From positions 1-29,888 of the forward strand of contig CAKSSH010000018.1 of the NCBI GenBank assembly GCA_934488695.1: 29,888 bases of DNA, given 5' to 3'. Below the pieces are notes generated by a model. The model ran no database searches. It was not told the DNA's origin and saw only the letters and a program-made list of their open reading frames with translations. Position 1 is the first letter of the stretch; each line of letters opens with the position of its first letter. Of the stretch, positions 7,355-15,444 are shown piece by piece. The stretch comes from an uncultured Oscillospiraceae bacterium. Its GTDB lineage: Bacteria; Bacillota; Clostridia; Oscillospirales; Ruminococcaceae. The position numbers and the translations under genes were made by a program.

Positions 7355-8946
7355 AGGTGCTGCTTCAAAAACAAATGTCGGAGATATTCCGGACATATTT
7401 TTATGATGCCAAAAAGAATTGTGCGCGTTCCAAAGGGCAGACGGTGGCTTTTATGCTGCTGTACGGGTTGCTGATGGTCGGGATCCTGGGCGGCAGCTTT
7501 ACCGGCCTGTCGGTGGTGCTTTGCGCTCCGCTGTGTCGGGCCGGGATGGGCTGGCTGTATTTTGCGCTGATAGGGCTGCTTTCCTGCTTTTTGGGCGTTT
7601 TCGGCAGCGTTTTTTCCACCTACTCCGGGCTTTATCTGTCTCGGGATAATGACCTGCTTTTGGCAATGCCGATCCCGGTTCGCTGTATCTTGGCGTCCCG
7701 CCTTTTGAGCGTTTACCTGATGGGGCTGATGTTTTCCGGTGTTGTGCTGTTGCCGGCGGCGGCGGTGTACTGGGCGGTCAACCCGTTTCGGCTGTCGGCC
7801 TTGGCGGGAGGCCTTTTGCTGGTGCTGCTTGTTTCGGTGCTGGTGCTGGTGTTGTCCTGCTTGTTGGGCTGGGTGGTCGCTCGCATCAGCCTGCGGCTGA
7901 AGAATAAAAGCTTAATTACGGTGCTGCTGTCACTCCTGTTCTTTTTCGGTTACTATTTTTGCTTTTTCAAGGCACAGCAGCTTATCGGACAGCTGCTGGA
8001 GCATGCGGCCGAATGGGGTGAAAAGATTCGGGGAGCGGTTTGGCTGCTGTACCTGTTCGGGCGGGTCGGCGAAGGGGATTTTTTTGCCGCGACCGTTTGG
8101 ACGGTGCTGACGGCGGCGCTTTTCGCCTTGACGATTTTTGTGCTTGCCCGCAGCTTTTTGAAAATCGCCACGGCGACCGGCCGCGGCGGCGCGGCGCGGA
8201 AAAAGGCAGTTAAATTTTCGTGTCGGTCGGCAGACGCCGCCTTGTTTTACAAGGAATTGGGGCGTTATGGTGCCAGTGCAAATTATATACTCAATTGCGG
8301 CCTCGGAACGCCGCTGTTGGCCCTTGCCGGGATCGGACTTTTTATTTGGGGCAGAACGCTGACGGGGTTGTCGGAGCAGCTGCTCGGCGCATGGGACGGC
8401 GCCACGGCGGTGCTGCTTTGTGCCGGCGCCTGTATGCTGTGCGCCATGAACAATATGGCTGCGCCGTCCGTTTCGCTGGAGGGCAAAACGCTGTGGCAGG
8501 TGCAAGCGCTGCCGGTGCGGTCGTGGCAGGTGCTGCGTGCCAAGCTGCTTTTGCAGCTTTTGTTGACCGGGGCGCCGCTGCTTTTGTGTTTGGCCGGGGT
8601 GTTTTATGTGTTGCCGGGGCAGCCGCTTCTTTGGGCACTGATTGCCTTGACGACGATGAGCTATACCGCGTTTTCGGGGCTGTTTTGTTTATTGCTGGGG
8701 CTTAAATTCCCAAATCTCACCTGGCAAAACGAGCTGACGCCCATCAAGCAAAGCTTTAGTGTAATGATTGCATTATTCAGCGGATGGGGATATGTAGCCC
8801 TGCTGGTCGGCGGTTTCTTTCTGTGCGGCGGCACTTTGGGTGCCGGTCTGTATTTGCTTGCGGCGTCGGCGGTGACGATGGCGCTCTGCATTCCGACGGC
8901 TGTTTGGCTGAAACGCCGTGGCTGTCAAATTTTTGCACAGCTGTAA
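7348..8946 (+). CDS. Large ABC-2-like exporter membrane protein
   Basis: 532 residues, very hydrophobic, with about 10-12 predicted transmembrane helices in two halves separated by a basic cytoplasmic stretch (RSFLKIATATGRGGAARKKA, roughly residues 269-288). This two-halves-in-one-chain layout fits the larger clostridial putative ABC exporter membrane proteins that pair with an EcsA/BcrA-like ATPase. The start overlaps the ATPase stop by 7 bp. It is the last gene of the exporter operon, and a strong hairpin terminator lies 40-90 bp beyond its stop. No specific function can be assigned. Confidence 0.8.
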   Translation: MLKVLLQKQMSEIFRTYFYDAKKNCARSKGQTVAFMLLYGLLMVGILGGSFTGLSVVLCAPLCRAGMGWLYFALIGLLSCFLGVFGSVFSTYSGLYLSRDNDLLLAMPIPVRCILASRLLSVYLMGLMFSGVVLLPAAAVYWAVNPFRLSALAGGLLLVLLVSVLVLVLSCLLGWVVARISLRLKNKSLITVLLSLLFFFGYYFCFFKAQQLIGQLLEHAAEWGEKIRGAVWLLYLFGRVGEGDFFAATVWTVLTAALFALTIFVLARSFLKIATATGRGGAARKKAVKFSCRSADAALFYKELGRYGASANYILNCGLGTPLLALAGIGLFIWGRTLTGLSEQLLGAWDGATAVLLCAGACMLCAMNNMAAPSVSLEGKTLWQVQALPVRSWQVLRAKLLLQLLLTGAPLLLCLAGVFYVLPGQPLLWALIALTTMSYTAFSGLFCLLLGLKFPNLTWQNELTPIKQSFSVMIALFSGWGYVALLVGGFFLCGGTLGAGLYLLAASAVTMALCIPTAVWLKRRGCQIFAQL

Positions 8947-8984
8947 AGGGCCTCTTTGCCGAGAAGAGGCAATGGCGAAACGGT

Positions 8985-9035
8985 AGAAAAAAGCGCACGG
9001 CGTGGCCGGAAAACGGCTATGCTGTGCGCTTTTCT
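8985..9035 (+). terminator. Intrinsic terminator of the exporter operon
   Basis: A long imperfect hairpin closes with AAAAGCGCAC (8989-8998) and GTGCGCTTTT (9024-9033). The inner arms GCCG/CGGC (9005-9008, 9014-9017) surround a GAAAA loop, and the arm itself supplies the U-run. A smaller hairpin GCCTCTT/AAGAGGC sits just upstream at about 8950-8970. Confidence 0.75.
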
Positions 9036-9109
9036 ACTGTCGGTAGAGTGCCTTTTTTATCTCTACGCGGCGGTTGTGGCAGGGTAGAGCGCACAAGACG
9101 CAGAGTAGG

Positions 9110-9138
9110 TTGTGGTGACGAGGGATTTTCAATATAAT
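9110..9138 (+). promoter_or_regulatory. Predicted sigma-A promoter for the DegV gene
   Basis: -35 TTGTGG (9110-9115), a 17-bp spacer and a consensus -10 TATAAT (9133-9138), about 63 bp before the DegV ATG. Confidence 0.65.
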
Positions 9139-9200
9139 AAGAATATAGCTGCTGCCGGGCACGGTATGGCAGAAACTACTTTTATCGGAGATGAAAAAAC

Positions 9201-10085
9201 ATGTATTCGTTTCAACTTTCTTGTGAATCCACCATCGACCTGCCTTACAAGGAGGTATCCGCGCGGGACATATCGGTGCTTTTTTATGCATATATGATAG
9301 ACGGTGTGGAGTATCCGGATGATATGGGACGGACCGAAAACGGTCTGAGCGATTTTTATAAACGGCTTTCGGCCGGTGCTCTGCCGACCACCTCTCAAAT
9401 TAACGAGGCCGATTACGAGGCGTATTTTCGTCCGCTTTTGCAAAAAGGGGATGTGCTGCACATTGTTTTCGGCTCCGGCATGACTGCTTCGATTGATGGG
9501 GCGCGGCGAGCGGCCGAACGGCTGCGGCAGGAGTTCCCGCAGCGTCAGCTGCTTGTTTTGGATTCGACCTGCAGCTGCTGCGGCTACGGACTGCTTGTGG
9601 AGGCGGCGGCCGACTTGCGCGATGCCGGGAAAAGCATGGAGGAAACGGCGGACTTTGTAGAGAAAAACTGTCACCGGATCCATCACCAGTTCTATTCAAC
9701 CGACATGAAGTTTTTTCGGCGCAGCGGACGGGTGTCCGGCCCGATGGCGGCGATTGCAACGGTGCTGAATATCTGCCCAATCATGCGGCTGAATTATGAC
9801 GGCCGTATTATTGCCTACAGTAAGGCGCGGGGCAAAAAGGCGGCGGTGAAGACCACTATTGCAGCTATGCAGCAGCATATTGACGGCGGTCAGGATTACA
9901 ACGGCAAGTGCTTTATCAGCCATTCAAACTGCCTGCAGGATGCACACGAAATGCGTCAGGCTATTATGGAAGCCTTCCCCAAGATTTCGGAGGCGCGGAT
10001 TTTGGATATCGGCACAATTATCGCTTCGCACTGCGGCCCCGGAACAGTTGCCGTGTTTTTTTGGGGAGACGAAAGGCCGCAATAA
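9201..10085 (+). CDS. DegV family fatty-acid-binding protein
   Basis: 294-residue DegV-fold protein. In Firmicutes DegV/FakB proteins bind a fatty acid in a buried cleft and present it, in the FakB case, to the kinase FakA. Visible landmarks are the N-terminal CESTIDLP (S-T-x-D-L-P), LPTTSQ (61-66), the FGSGMTAS loop in place of the common S-S-G-L-S-G-T, FRRSGRVSG, and the C-terminal IASHCGPGTVAVFF that closes the lipid site. No FakA-like kinase is next to it. It has its own promoter and terminator, so it is monocistronic. The ATG is preceded by GGAGATG. The specific lipid and partner are unknown. Confidence 0.92.
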   Translation: MYSFQLSCESTIDLPYKEVSARDISVLFYAYMIDGVEYPDDMGRTENGLSDFYKRLSAGALPTTSQINEADYEAYFRPLLQKGDVLHIVFGSGMTASIDGARRAAERLRQEFPQRQLLVLDSTCSCCGYGLLVEAAADLRDAGKSMEETADFVEKNCHRIHHQFYSTDMKFFRRSGRVSGPMAAIATVLNICPIMRLNYDGRIIAYSKARGKKAAVKTTIAAMQQHIDGGQDYNGKCFISHSNCLQDAHEMRQAIMEAFPKISEARILDIGTIIASHCGPGTVAVFFWGDERPQ

Positions 10086-10163
10086 TCAAAGGGTGAAAAA
10101 GGCTTTAGGATGCCGGTTTTCAGCTCTTCGGGGCGCTGTTTTGCAGCGGGATAAAAAGAAAAC

Positions 10164-10201
10164 GCCGGGCCGGCATTATTGCCGGCCCGGCATACTTTTT
10201 T
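10164..10201 (+). terminator. Intrinsic terminator after the DegV gene
   Basis: Perfect 12-bp stem GCCGGGCCGGCA (10164-10175) / TGCCGGCCCGGC (10180-10191) with a TTAT loop, followed by ATAC and a T-run at 10196-10201. Confidence 0.9.
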
Positions 10202-10418
10202 AATTGTGGCTTTTAAAGGGGCGCTTTGATTTTTAATAGAAACGCAGTTTTAAAAAAGGGGCGCTTTGATTTTTCAAAAGGGACACCGTCACCCACGAAG
10301 GGCGCCCGGCGTTTTTAAAAAGACTCGATGGACTTTGAGAGAAGGGCAGCACTTTTAAAAGGATATGCTGTTTTAAAAAAGGGTGCTGTCGGTTTTAAAA
10401 CGACAATATTTATAAAAG
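10202..10418. repeat. Non-coding stretch with a duplicated 20-mer and repeated TTTTAAAA motifs
   Basis: No credible gene. An exact 20-mer AAAGGGGCGCTTTGATTTTT occurs at 10215-10234 and 10255-10274, 40 bp apart. TTTTAAA or longer self-complementary runs recur near 10211, 10248, 10313, 10353, 10371, 10393 and 10427. The intervening sequence is not conserved, so this looks like slippage-prone intergenic DNA between convergent genes. Confidence 0.6.
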
Positions 10419-10438
10419 AAAAAAGCTTTTTTAAAAGC
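10419..10438 (-). terminator. Weak intrinsic terminator of the PAP2 gene
   Basis: Read on the minus strand, GCTTTT-AA-AAAAGC (10438 to 10425) is followed by six T (10424-10419), 7 bp after the PAP2 stop. The stem is AT-rich and short. Confidence 0.5.
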
Positions 10439-10444
10439 AGACTC

Positions 10445-11407
10445 TTATTTTTGCGTCCGGCGACATTTTAAAGCACCTTTGGCATGGCGAGACAGCCGGT
10501 CGGTAACGGTGAATAGCAATGGATAAAAGGCGACAATCACAAAAACGCTGACGGCGTATCGGGCTGTGCGCAGCCAAAGAGCGACAGCGATCGGTACTTT
10601 TGAAGAAATGAAAGAAACAGGGAGCTTGAGCAGCTGGGTTAGCCCAAAAAACAAGAGGATTCCGCCCAAAAGGCGGACAACTCGACGCAGTGGGCGGCGG
10701 GGCACCCGAAAACGAATAAACCGATCCTCAAACAGAAACCCGGCAAAAAATCCCAGCATGAGACCGAGAGCCGTATAATAATCCTCGCTTTTGCAAAAAA
10801 AGACGCCGGGCAGGACAGGCAGCAGCAAAAGAAGCTCTATGACTGCCGGCCGACGGATAAAGCGATGCAGCAGGGCAGTTCCTGCAATGGTGACGATGCC
10901 GAGAGCCCATCCGGCAAGCACGTCGGTGGGATAATGAACGCCGAGACAGACGCGGGACAAACCGACCAGCAACGGAAGAAGCAGACCCACAATCCACAGA
11001 GAACGGCTTTTTCGGTAAATCGGCAGGGTTCCGTAGACGGCAACGGCATTGCCTGCGTGCATGCTGGGGAAAGAATATCCCTGCGCAGCCAGATCCATCG
11101 GAGGCTTTCCGACAACCGGCGGACGCAGACATTGCACTGCGGCATGGTCCCAATACGGACGCCGCCGAACGATGATGTTTTTAAAAACAGAGCCAAGCGC
11201 GACGGCGGTGATGACATTAAAAGCCATGCGCTTGCCCAGCTCTTTATCGTAGCACCAATAAAAAAATCCTACCAGTGCAACAATCAGCAGTTCTTCTCCG
11301 AATAAGCTGAAAAATCCGGCGACAGCGCCGCCGACTTGGCCCGTCAGGCGCTGCAAGAATGTAATCAGCGAAACCTCCCAGTCCCAGAAAAAAGTGTTTC
11401 CCTGCAT
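10445..11407 (-). CDS. PAP2 superfamily membrane phosphatase
   Basis: 320-residue integral membrane phosphatase of the PAP2 type, the family that dephosphorylates phosphatidic acid, undecaprenyl diphosphate or similar lipids on the outer face of the membrane. All three signature motifs are intact: KNIIVRRRP (K-x6-R-P), FPSMHAGNA (P-S-x-H) and SRVCLGVHYPTD (S-R-x5-H-x3-D). Five to six hydrophobic helices surround them. The ATG at 11405-11407 is preceded by GGAGGA at 5-nt spacing. The open frame continues 115 codons further upstream, but that part is the GC-rich intergenic repeat and lacks a ribosome binding site at its start. The substrate cannot be read; UppP-like recycling or lipid remodelling are options. 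Confidence 0.88.
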   Translation of the reverse strand: MQGNTFFWDWEVSLITFLQRLTGQVGGAVAGFFSLFGEELLIVALVGFFYWCYDKELGKRMAFNVITAVALGSVFKNIIVRRRPYWDHAAVQCLRPPVVGKPPMDLAAQGYSFPSMHAGNAVAVYGTLPIYRKSRSLWIVGLLLPLLVGLSRVCLGVHYPTDVLAGWALGIVTIAGTALLHRFIRRPAVIELLLLLPVLPGVFFCKSEDYYTALGLMLGFFAGFLFEDRFIRFRVPRRPLRRVVRLLGGILLFFGLTQLLKLPVSFISSKVPIAVALWLRTARYAVSVFVIVAFYPLLFTVTDRLSRHAKGALKCRRTQK

Positions 11408-11426
11408 CGTTTCCTCCGTTCTGTCT

Positions 11427-11767
11427 GCAAGGCAGACGGGGCGATATGCCCGCTTCCCGGCGCCTTTGGGGCTCTTTCGTTTTTTGCCGGAGCGCCGGGG
11501 GTTTAAATTTATCACGCGCCGAAAGGCGCGCCCTGCCGCCGCAGGCGGCGCGGCGCGCAAAGCGCCTTTCGCCCCTGCGAGCGCTTTTTCACCGCAAGGC
11601 AGACGGGGCGATGTGCCCGTTTCCCGGCGCCGTCGGGGCTCTTTCGTTTTTGCCGGAGCGCCGGGGTTTAAATTTATCACGCGCCGAAAGGCGCGCCCTG
11701 CCGCCGCAGGCGGCGCGGCGCGCCTTTTGCCCCTCCGCGAGCGCTTTTTCACCGCAAGGCAGACGGG
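11427..11767. repeat. Tandem GC-rich intergenic repeat (two full units plus a partial)
   Basis: Unit 1 (11427-11593) and unit 2 (11594-11753) are near-identical. Each starts GCAAGGCAGACGGGGCGAT and ends with GAGCGCTTTTTCACC; a third partial start GCAAGGCAGACGGG lies at 11754-11767. Each unit holds a 33-nt palindrome-rich core (11526-11558 and 11691-11723), which recurs in inverted orientation at 18508-18540. Open frames through the units are in my view artefacts of composition. The block separates the PAP2 and AraC genes (418 bp without a real gene). Confidence 0.85.
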
Positions 11768-11825
11768 ACAAAGCGCCCGCCCCTGTAATCACTTTTTCAC
11801 TGCAGGGTGCCTATGGCGGTTGTCG

Positions 11826-12644
11826 TCAGCCCTTGGGCGAGGTGCCGAAGCGGCGGCGCCAGGCGCGATAAAACACCGAGTAATCATTAAAGCCGCAGGT
11901 AATGGCGGCCCGGGTGGGCGGGACGCCGGCGCGAATCTGCTGCTGCGCTGCCATCAGCCGCTTGATGGTAATATAATCCCAGACGGTGGAGCCGGTAGAG
12001 GCTTTGAAAATGCGGCAAAGCTGGGGCTTGCTGATGTAAAACCGCGCGCAGAGCAAATCCAGCGACAGATGTTCCGACAAATGGCGGTTGATGTAATCGA
12101 TAATCTGCTTGTCGGTGCTGTCACGAACGGTCCCGTCATCATGGTTTTGCTTGCACTTAAAAGCCTGCCGCAGCTCGGAAAGCAGCGGAATCAGCGAAGA
12201 GACCAGCTGCAATCGCAGGTCGTCTTTCTTTTCCATGAGACCCTCCAGCAGCACGCTGCACAGAGGGGTTTGAAAATCCGACGGAAGAAAAAGATTGCAC
12301 TTGCCCAGCTCCCGGTCCATATAGGGCTGCAGCAGCTTGTGCTCCGGGTCTATGGAATCCAGAAGCGCAGGGTCGAAGTGAATCGCAATGCGCTCGTACG
12401 GCTCGTTGTGCGTCAGCTCCAGAGCGTGAGACTCGGCATGGCGCATGATGAGAATGTCGCCGGCGTGCAACGGGTACCGGGTCCCTTCGATCCGGAAGAA
12501 GCCTTTGCCGTGAATACAATAATAAAATTCGCAAAACTCGTGGGTGTGCATGGCAAAGTTGGTGTCTTTCGGGGAGGGCTTGCGGTCCAATGAATGGTGC
12601 GCCAGCAGATGATTGTCCTCATAGTAAAAATATTGTTCGGTCAT
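11826..12644 (-). CDS. AraC-family transcriptional regulator with cupin sensor domain
   Basis: 272 residues. The N-terminal half is a cupin-type ligand-binding domain (MHTHEFCEFYYCIHGKGFFRIEG, then YPLHAGDILIMRHAESHAL), the arrangement that senses sugars in AraC/RhaR-type regulators. The C-terminal 100 residues are the double helix-turn-helix: LSLDLLCARFYISKPQLCRIF, and ITCGFNDYSVFYRAWRRRFGTSPKG as the second HTH with the terminal P-x-x-x-R-like region. The ATG follows AAGAGGTGA at 6-nt spacing. It is divergent from the mannonate dehydratase operon with 146 bp between the starts, so it very likely controls that operon in response to a sugar acid. The ligand is not known. Confidence 0.9.
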   Translation of the reverse strand: MTEQYFYYEDNHLLAHHSLDRKPSPKDTNFAMHTHEFCEFYYCIHGKGFFRIEGTRYPLHAGDILIMRHAESHALELTHNEPYERIAIHFDPALLDSIDPEHKLLQPYMDRELGKCNLFLPSDFQTPLCSVLLEGLMEKKDDLRLQLVSSLIPLLSELRQAFKCKQNHDDGTVRDSTDKQIIDYINRHLSEHLSLDLLCARFYISKPQLCRIFKASTGSTVWDYITIKRLMAAQQQIRAGVPPTRAAITCGFNDYSVFYRAWRRRFGTSPKG

Positions 12645-12712
12645 CCGAAATCACCTCTTGGGCACAGTATACCACGATGAGATAATATTTGCAATATAAA
12701 AAGAGAAAATAA

Positions 12713-12725
12713 ACAATATTATTGT
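12713..12725. promoter_or_regulatory. Palindromic candidate operator in the AraC/uxuA intergenic region
   Basis: ACAATATTATTGT (12713-12725) is a near-perfect inverted repeat with an odd centre. It lies just upstream of the predicted uxuA promoter, in a very AT-rich stretch that also contains TTTTTATTGTATG. Confidence 0.35.
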
Positions 12726-12727
12726 GA

Positions 12728-12756
12728 TTGTTTTTATTGTATGATAAGTTTAGAAT
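12728..12756 (+). promoter_or_regulatory. Predicted promoter of the uxuA operon
   Basis: -35-like TTGTTT (12728-12733), a 17-bp spacer and -10 TAGAAT (12751-12756). The weak -35 box fits a promoter that needs an activator such as the divergent AraC protein. Confidence 0.45.
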
Positions 12757-12790
12757 ATGCCCGAATAGGGCGGAAACGGCAGGTGGTATC

Positions 12791-13828
12791 ATGAAACTAT
12801 CCTTTCGATGGTATGGCGAAAGCGATCCGGTCAGTCTTGAAAAGATCCGGCAGATTCCGACCATGCATAGCGTAGTTTCGGCAGTGTACGACGTAAAGCC
12901 GGGCGAGGTTTGGAGCGAGGAAAGCATTGAAAAGCTTCGGCACGCTGCGGCGGCAAACGGCCTTGTGTTTGATGTGGTGGAGAGCGTTCCGGTGCCGGAG
13001 GATATTAAGCTGGGCACCGAGCGGGCGGATGCGCTGATTGACAATTACTGTGAAAATGTTCGGCGTCTCGGCCGCGCCGGGGTCCGCTGTATCTGCTACA
13101 ATTTTATGCCGGTGTTTGACTGGCTGCGCAGTGAGCTTCGGCACCCGCAGGCGGATGGCGCCAACGCGTTGGCGTATGACGAAAAAACGGTGCTGTCAAT
13201 GGACCCGCTTAAGGGCGAGCTGTCGCTTCCCGGCTGGGATGAGAGCTACACCAAGGAGGGGCTGCGCGCGCTGCTTTCGGCGTATGCGAAGGTGGATGAG
13301 GAACAGCTGTGGCGAAATTTGGAGCACTTTTTGCGTCGGGTCATTCCGGTGGCGCAGGAGAGCGGGATCAACATGGCCATTCACCCGGACGATCCGCCGT
13401 GGGGCATTTTCGGTCTGCCGCGCATTATCACCAATGCGCAGAATCTGCGTCGGTTTTTGAATTTGGTGCCGGTGAAGAATAACGGGCTTACCTTCTGCAC
13501 CGGGTCGCTGGGTGCCAACCCGAATAACGACCTTGTGGCCATGGCCGGCGAATTTGCGGATCGAATCCACTTTTTGCACCTGCGCAATATCCGGCTTACC
13601 GGAGAGCGGCAGTTTGAGGAGGTCGGCCACCCGACCGCCTGCGGCAGTATTGACATGTTCGGCATCGTCAAGGCGCTTGTTGACCGCGGCTTTGACGGTT
13701 ATGTGCGGCCGGACCATGGCCGGATGATTTGGGGCGAAACGGGTCGATTCGGCTATGGGCTTTATGACCGTGCGCTGGGAGCCACTTATATTGCCGGCCT
13801 GTTTGAGGCCGTTGAAAAGTTAAAATAA
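12791..13828 (+). CDS. uxuA: Mannonate dehydratase
   Basis: 345-residue Mn/Fe-dependent TIM-barrel enzyme that dehydrates D-mannonate to 2-keto-3-deoxy-D-gluconate in hexuronate catabolism. The family core is visible: CYNFMPVFDW (102-111), MAIHPDDPPWGIFGLPRI (195-212), TFCTGSLGA (234-242), FLHLRNI (261-267) and VRPDHGR (305-311). From UxuA structural knowledge the metal ligands should be His198, Cys236, His263 and Asp308, and all are present. The start at 12791 is preceded by GGCAGGTGG; an upstream in-frame start at 12728 lies inside the promoter. It is the first gene of a six-gene operon. The reaction is well supported; glucuronate versus another source of mannonate is not. Confidence 0.95.
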   Translation: MKLSFRWYGESDPVSLEKIRQIPTMHSVVSAVYDVKPGEVWSEESIEKLRHAAAANGLVFDVVESVPVPEDIKLGTERADALIDNYCENVRRLGRAGVRCICYNFMPVFDWLRSELRHPQADGANALAYDEKTVLSMDPLKGELSLPGWDESYTKEGLRALLSAYAKVDEEQLWRNLEHFLRRVIPVAQESGINMAIHPDDPPWGIFGLPRIITNAQNLRRFLNLVPVKNNGLTFCTGSLGANPNNDLVAMAGEFADRIHFLHLRNIRLTGERQFEEVGHPTACGSIDMFGIVKALVDRGFDGYVRPDHGRMIWGETGRFGYGLYDRALGATYIAGLFEAVEKLK

Positions 13829-13841
13829 GGCGGTGTTCCGG

Positions 13842-14609
13842 ATGAAAATCGGTGTTAGCTCGGATATTAAAAATGCCGCTGCCGTTAAAGCGGCAGGCTA
13901 TGACTATTTTGAGACGGCCCTTTCACGCATCGCGGAGCTTTCCGAGGCGGAGTTTGAGAGCTTTCGGCAGCAACTTGCGGCACTGCAGCTGCCGCTGGAG
14001 GTGGTTAACGGATTTTTCTGCGCCGAGCCTGCCATTGTCGGGCCGGACGCGAATCTGCCGGCAGTACGCGCTTATGCGGCGCGAGCCCTGGATCGGGCGC
14101 GTCGATTGGGCGTCAAGATCGCGGTATTCGGTAACGGCAGTAAACGGCGGATTCCGCAGGACGCGGATCCGGCGGAGATTTACCGGCAGATTGACGATGT
14201 TGTCCGAACGCTTGCCGAGGAGGGCGAAAAGGCCGGCATTTTGATTGTGGTCGAGCATTTGCGCCGGGAGGAGGATAATGCTTACACCACTCTGCAATCC
14301 GTGCTGGATTTAGTCCGGCGGCTGAACCTGCCGAACGTCAAAGCACTGGTAGACTTTTATCATTTGGAAATGGTGGATGAGAGCTTAGAGGTCGTGCGCC
14401 GTTCGGGCAATTTGATTGCGCACGCGCATGTTGCCTGTCATAACGATCGACACTGCCCGCGCGAGGAGGATCGCGCGCTTTTGGAAAGCTGGCGGGAAAC
14501 CCTTGACGCTTGCGGATATACCGGTCGTGTGACCATTGAGGCATGGAATAAGGATTTTGAAAATGAAATTCGTGCTGCCGTGCCGGTTATGAATCTATTT
14601 AGAAAGTAG
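13842..14609 (+). CDS. Sugar phosphate isomerase/epimerase (XI-like TIM barrel) 1
   Basis: 255 residues with the xylose-isomerase-like TIM barrel of ketose 3-epimerases and IolE/IolI-type enzymes. The four metal ligands expected from the family are all visible: Glu138 in VVEHL, Asp171 in VDFYH, His196 in AHAHVA and Glu233 in IEAW. This predicts an active, divalent-metal-dependent isomerase, epimerase or dehydratase. AAGGCGG at 13827-13833 sets the ATG at 13842 rather than an upstream GTG at 13833. It lies 13 bp after uxuA and 8 bp before the SDR gene. The substrate is unknown; the context suggests a sugar acid or keto-sugar feeding into mannonate metabolism. Confidence 0.85.
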   Translation: MKIGVSSDIKNAAAVKAAGYDYFETALSRIAELSEAEFESFRQQLAALQLPLEVVNGFFCAEPAIVGPDANLPAVRAYAARALDRARRLGVKIAVFGNGSKRRIPQDADPAEIYRQIDDVVRTLAEEGEKAGILIVVEHLRREEDNAYTTLQSVLDLVRRLNLPNVKALVDFYHLEMVDESLEVVRRSGNLIAHAHVACHNDRHCPREEDRALLESWRETLDACGYTGRVTIEAWNKDFENEIRAAVPVMNLFRK

Positions 14610-14617
14610 GGGAAAAA

Positions 14618-15442
14618 ATGAACAGAGTAGTAGTTATTACGGGAGCGGGCGGCGTGCTTTGCTCCGGATTTGCCGAATTTTTGGCGCAACAGGGGGACCG
14701 GGTCGCGCTGCTGGACTTGAATCTGCCGGCGGCACAGCAGGTTGCCCAGCGGATTACCGAGGCCGGCGGCAAGGCGGTGGCCTATCAGTGTAATGTTTTG
14801 GAAAAAGAGAGTATCGAAACGGTTCATCGTTCGGTGCTGCAGGATTTCGGCCCCTGCGATGTGCTCATTAACGGCGCCGGCGGCAATAATCCCCGCTGCA
14901 CGACAGCGCACGAGATTTACGAAGAGGGCGACGAATCGGCGCAGGATTTCCTGACCTTTTTCAACATTGAGGAGCGCGGATTTGACTTTGTGTTTGATTT
15001 AAACCTGAAGGGCGTCCTGCTGCCCAGTCAGGTTTTCATGGCGGATATGCTGGGGCGCAGCGGCTGCTGCGTGCTCAACATTTCATCGATGAACGCTTAC
15101 CGTCCGCTGACCAAGATCCCGGCATATTCGGCAGCGAAAGCGGCCGTCAGTAACTTTACGGCATGGCTGGCGGTGCATTTTGCCAAACAGGGGATTCGGG
15201 TCAACGCAATCGCTCCCGGATTTTTCGTCACCAACCAAAATCGCAGCCTTTTGTTTGATGAAAACGGCAAGCCGACGGCGCGGACCGACAAGATTTTGCG
15301 TGCGACGCCGATGGGCCGCTTCGGAGAGGCCGAAGAGCTACTCGGCGCACTGGAATGGCTGCTGGACAGCCAAAAAGCCGGCTTTGTGACCGGTGTGACC
15401 ATTCCGGTTGACGGCGGATTTTCCGCTTATTCGGGGGTGTAA
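14618..15442 (+). CDS. SDR-family oxidoreductase, probable D-mannonate/fructuronate reductase
   Basis: 274-residue short-chain dehydrogenase. It has the N-terminal nucleotide site VITGAGGVLCSG (6-17), NGAGG (85-89), Asn129, Ser156/157 in NISSMNAY, and the catalytic pair Tyr170-x3-Lys174 (AYSAAK). It ends with a VTIPVDGGFSAYSGV tail. The insertion NNPRCTTAHE after NGAGG and the sequence next to UxuA match the Firmicutes SDR-type fructuronate reductase (B. subtilis UxuB/YjmF type), which interconverts D-fructuronate and D-mannonate with NAD(P)H. That assignment rests partly on neighbourhood; another sugar-acid oxidoreductase is possible. Confidence 0.82.
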   Translation: MNRVVVITGAGGVLCSGFAEFLAQQGDRVALLDLNLPAAQQVAQRITEAGGKAVAYQCNVLEKESIETVHRSVLQDFGPCDVLINGAGGNNPRCTTAHEIYEEGDESAQDFLTFFNIEERGFDFVFDLNLKGVLLPSQVFMADMLGRSGCCVLNISSMNAYRPLTKIPAYSAAKAAVSNFTAWLAVHFAKQGIRVNAIAPGFFVTNQNRSLLFDENGKPTARTDKILRATPMGRFGEAEELLGALEWLLDSQKAGFVTGVTIPVDGGFSAYSGV

Positions 15443-15444
15443 AA

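Noticed and set aside
9112..9297. 61-codon frame overlapping the DegV start
   Set aside because: It overlaps the DegV promoter, RBS and first codons in another frame and has no coding features.
11408..11752. N-terminal 115-codon extension of the PAP2 frame
   Set aside because: It runs through the tandem GC-rich repeat, encodes repetitive Arg/Pro/Ala peptides, and the ATG at 11407 has an excellent ribosome binding site while the far start has none.
11394..12593. 399-codon plus-strand open frame opposite the AraC gene
   Set aside because: It spans the repeats and the antisense of a clear AraC regulator; the translation has no family features.
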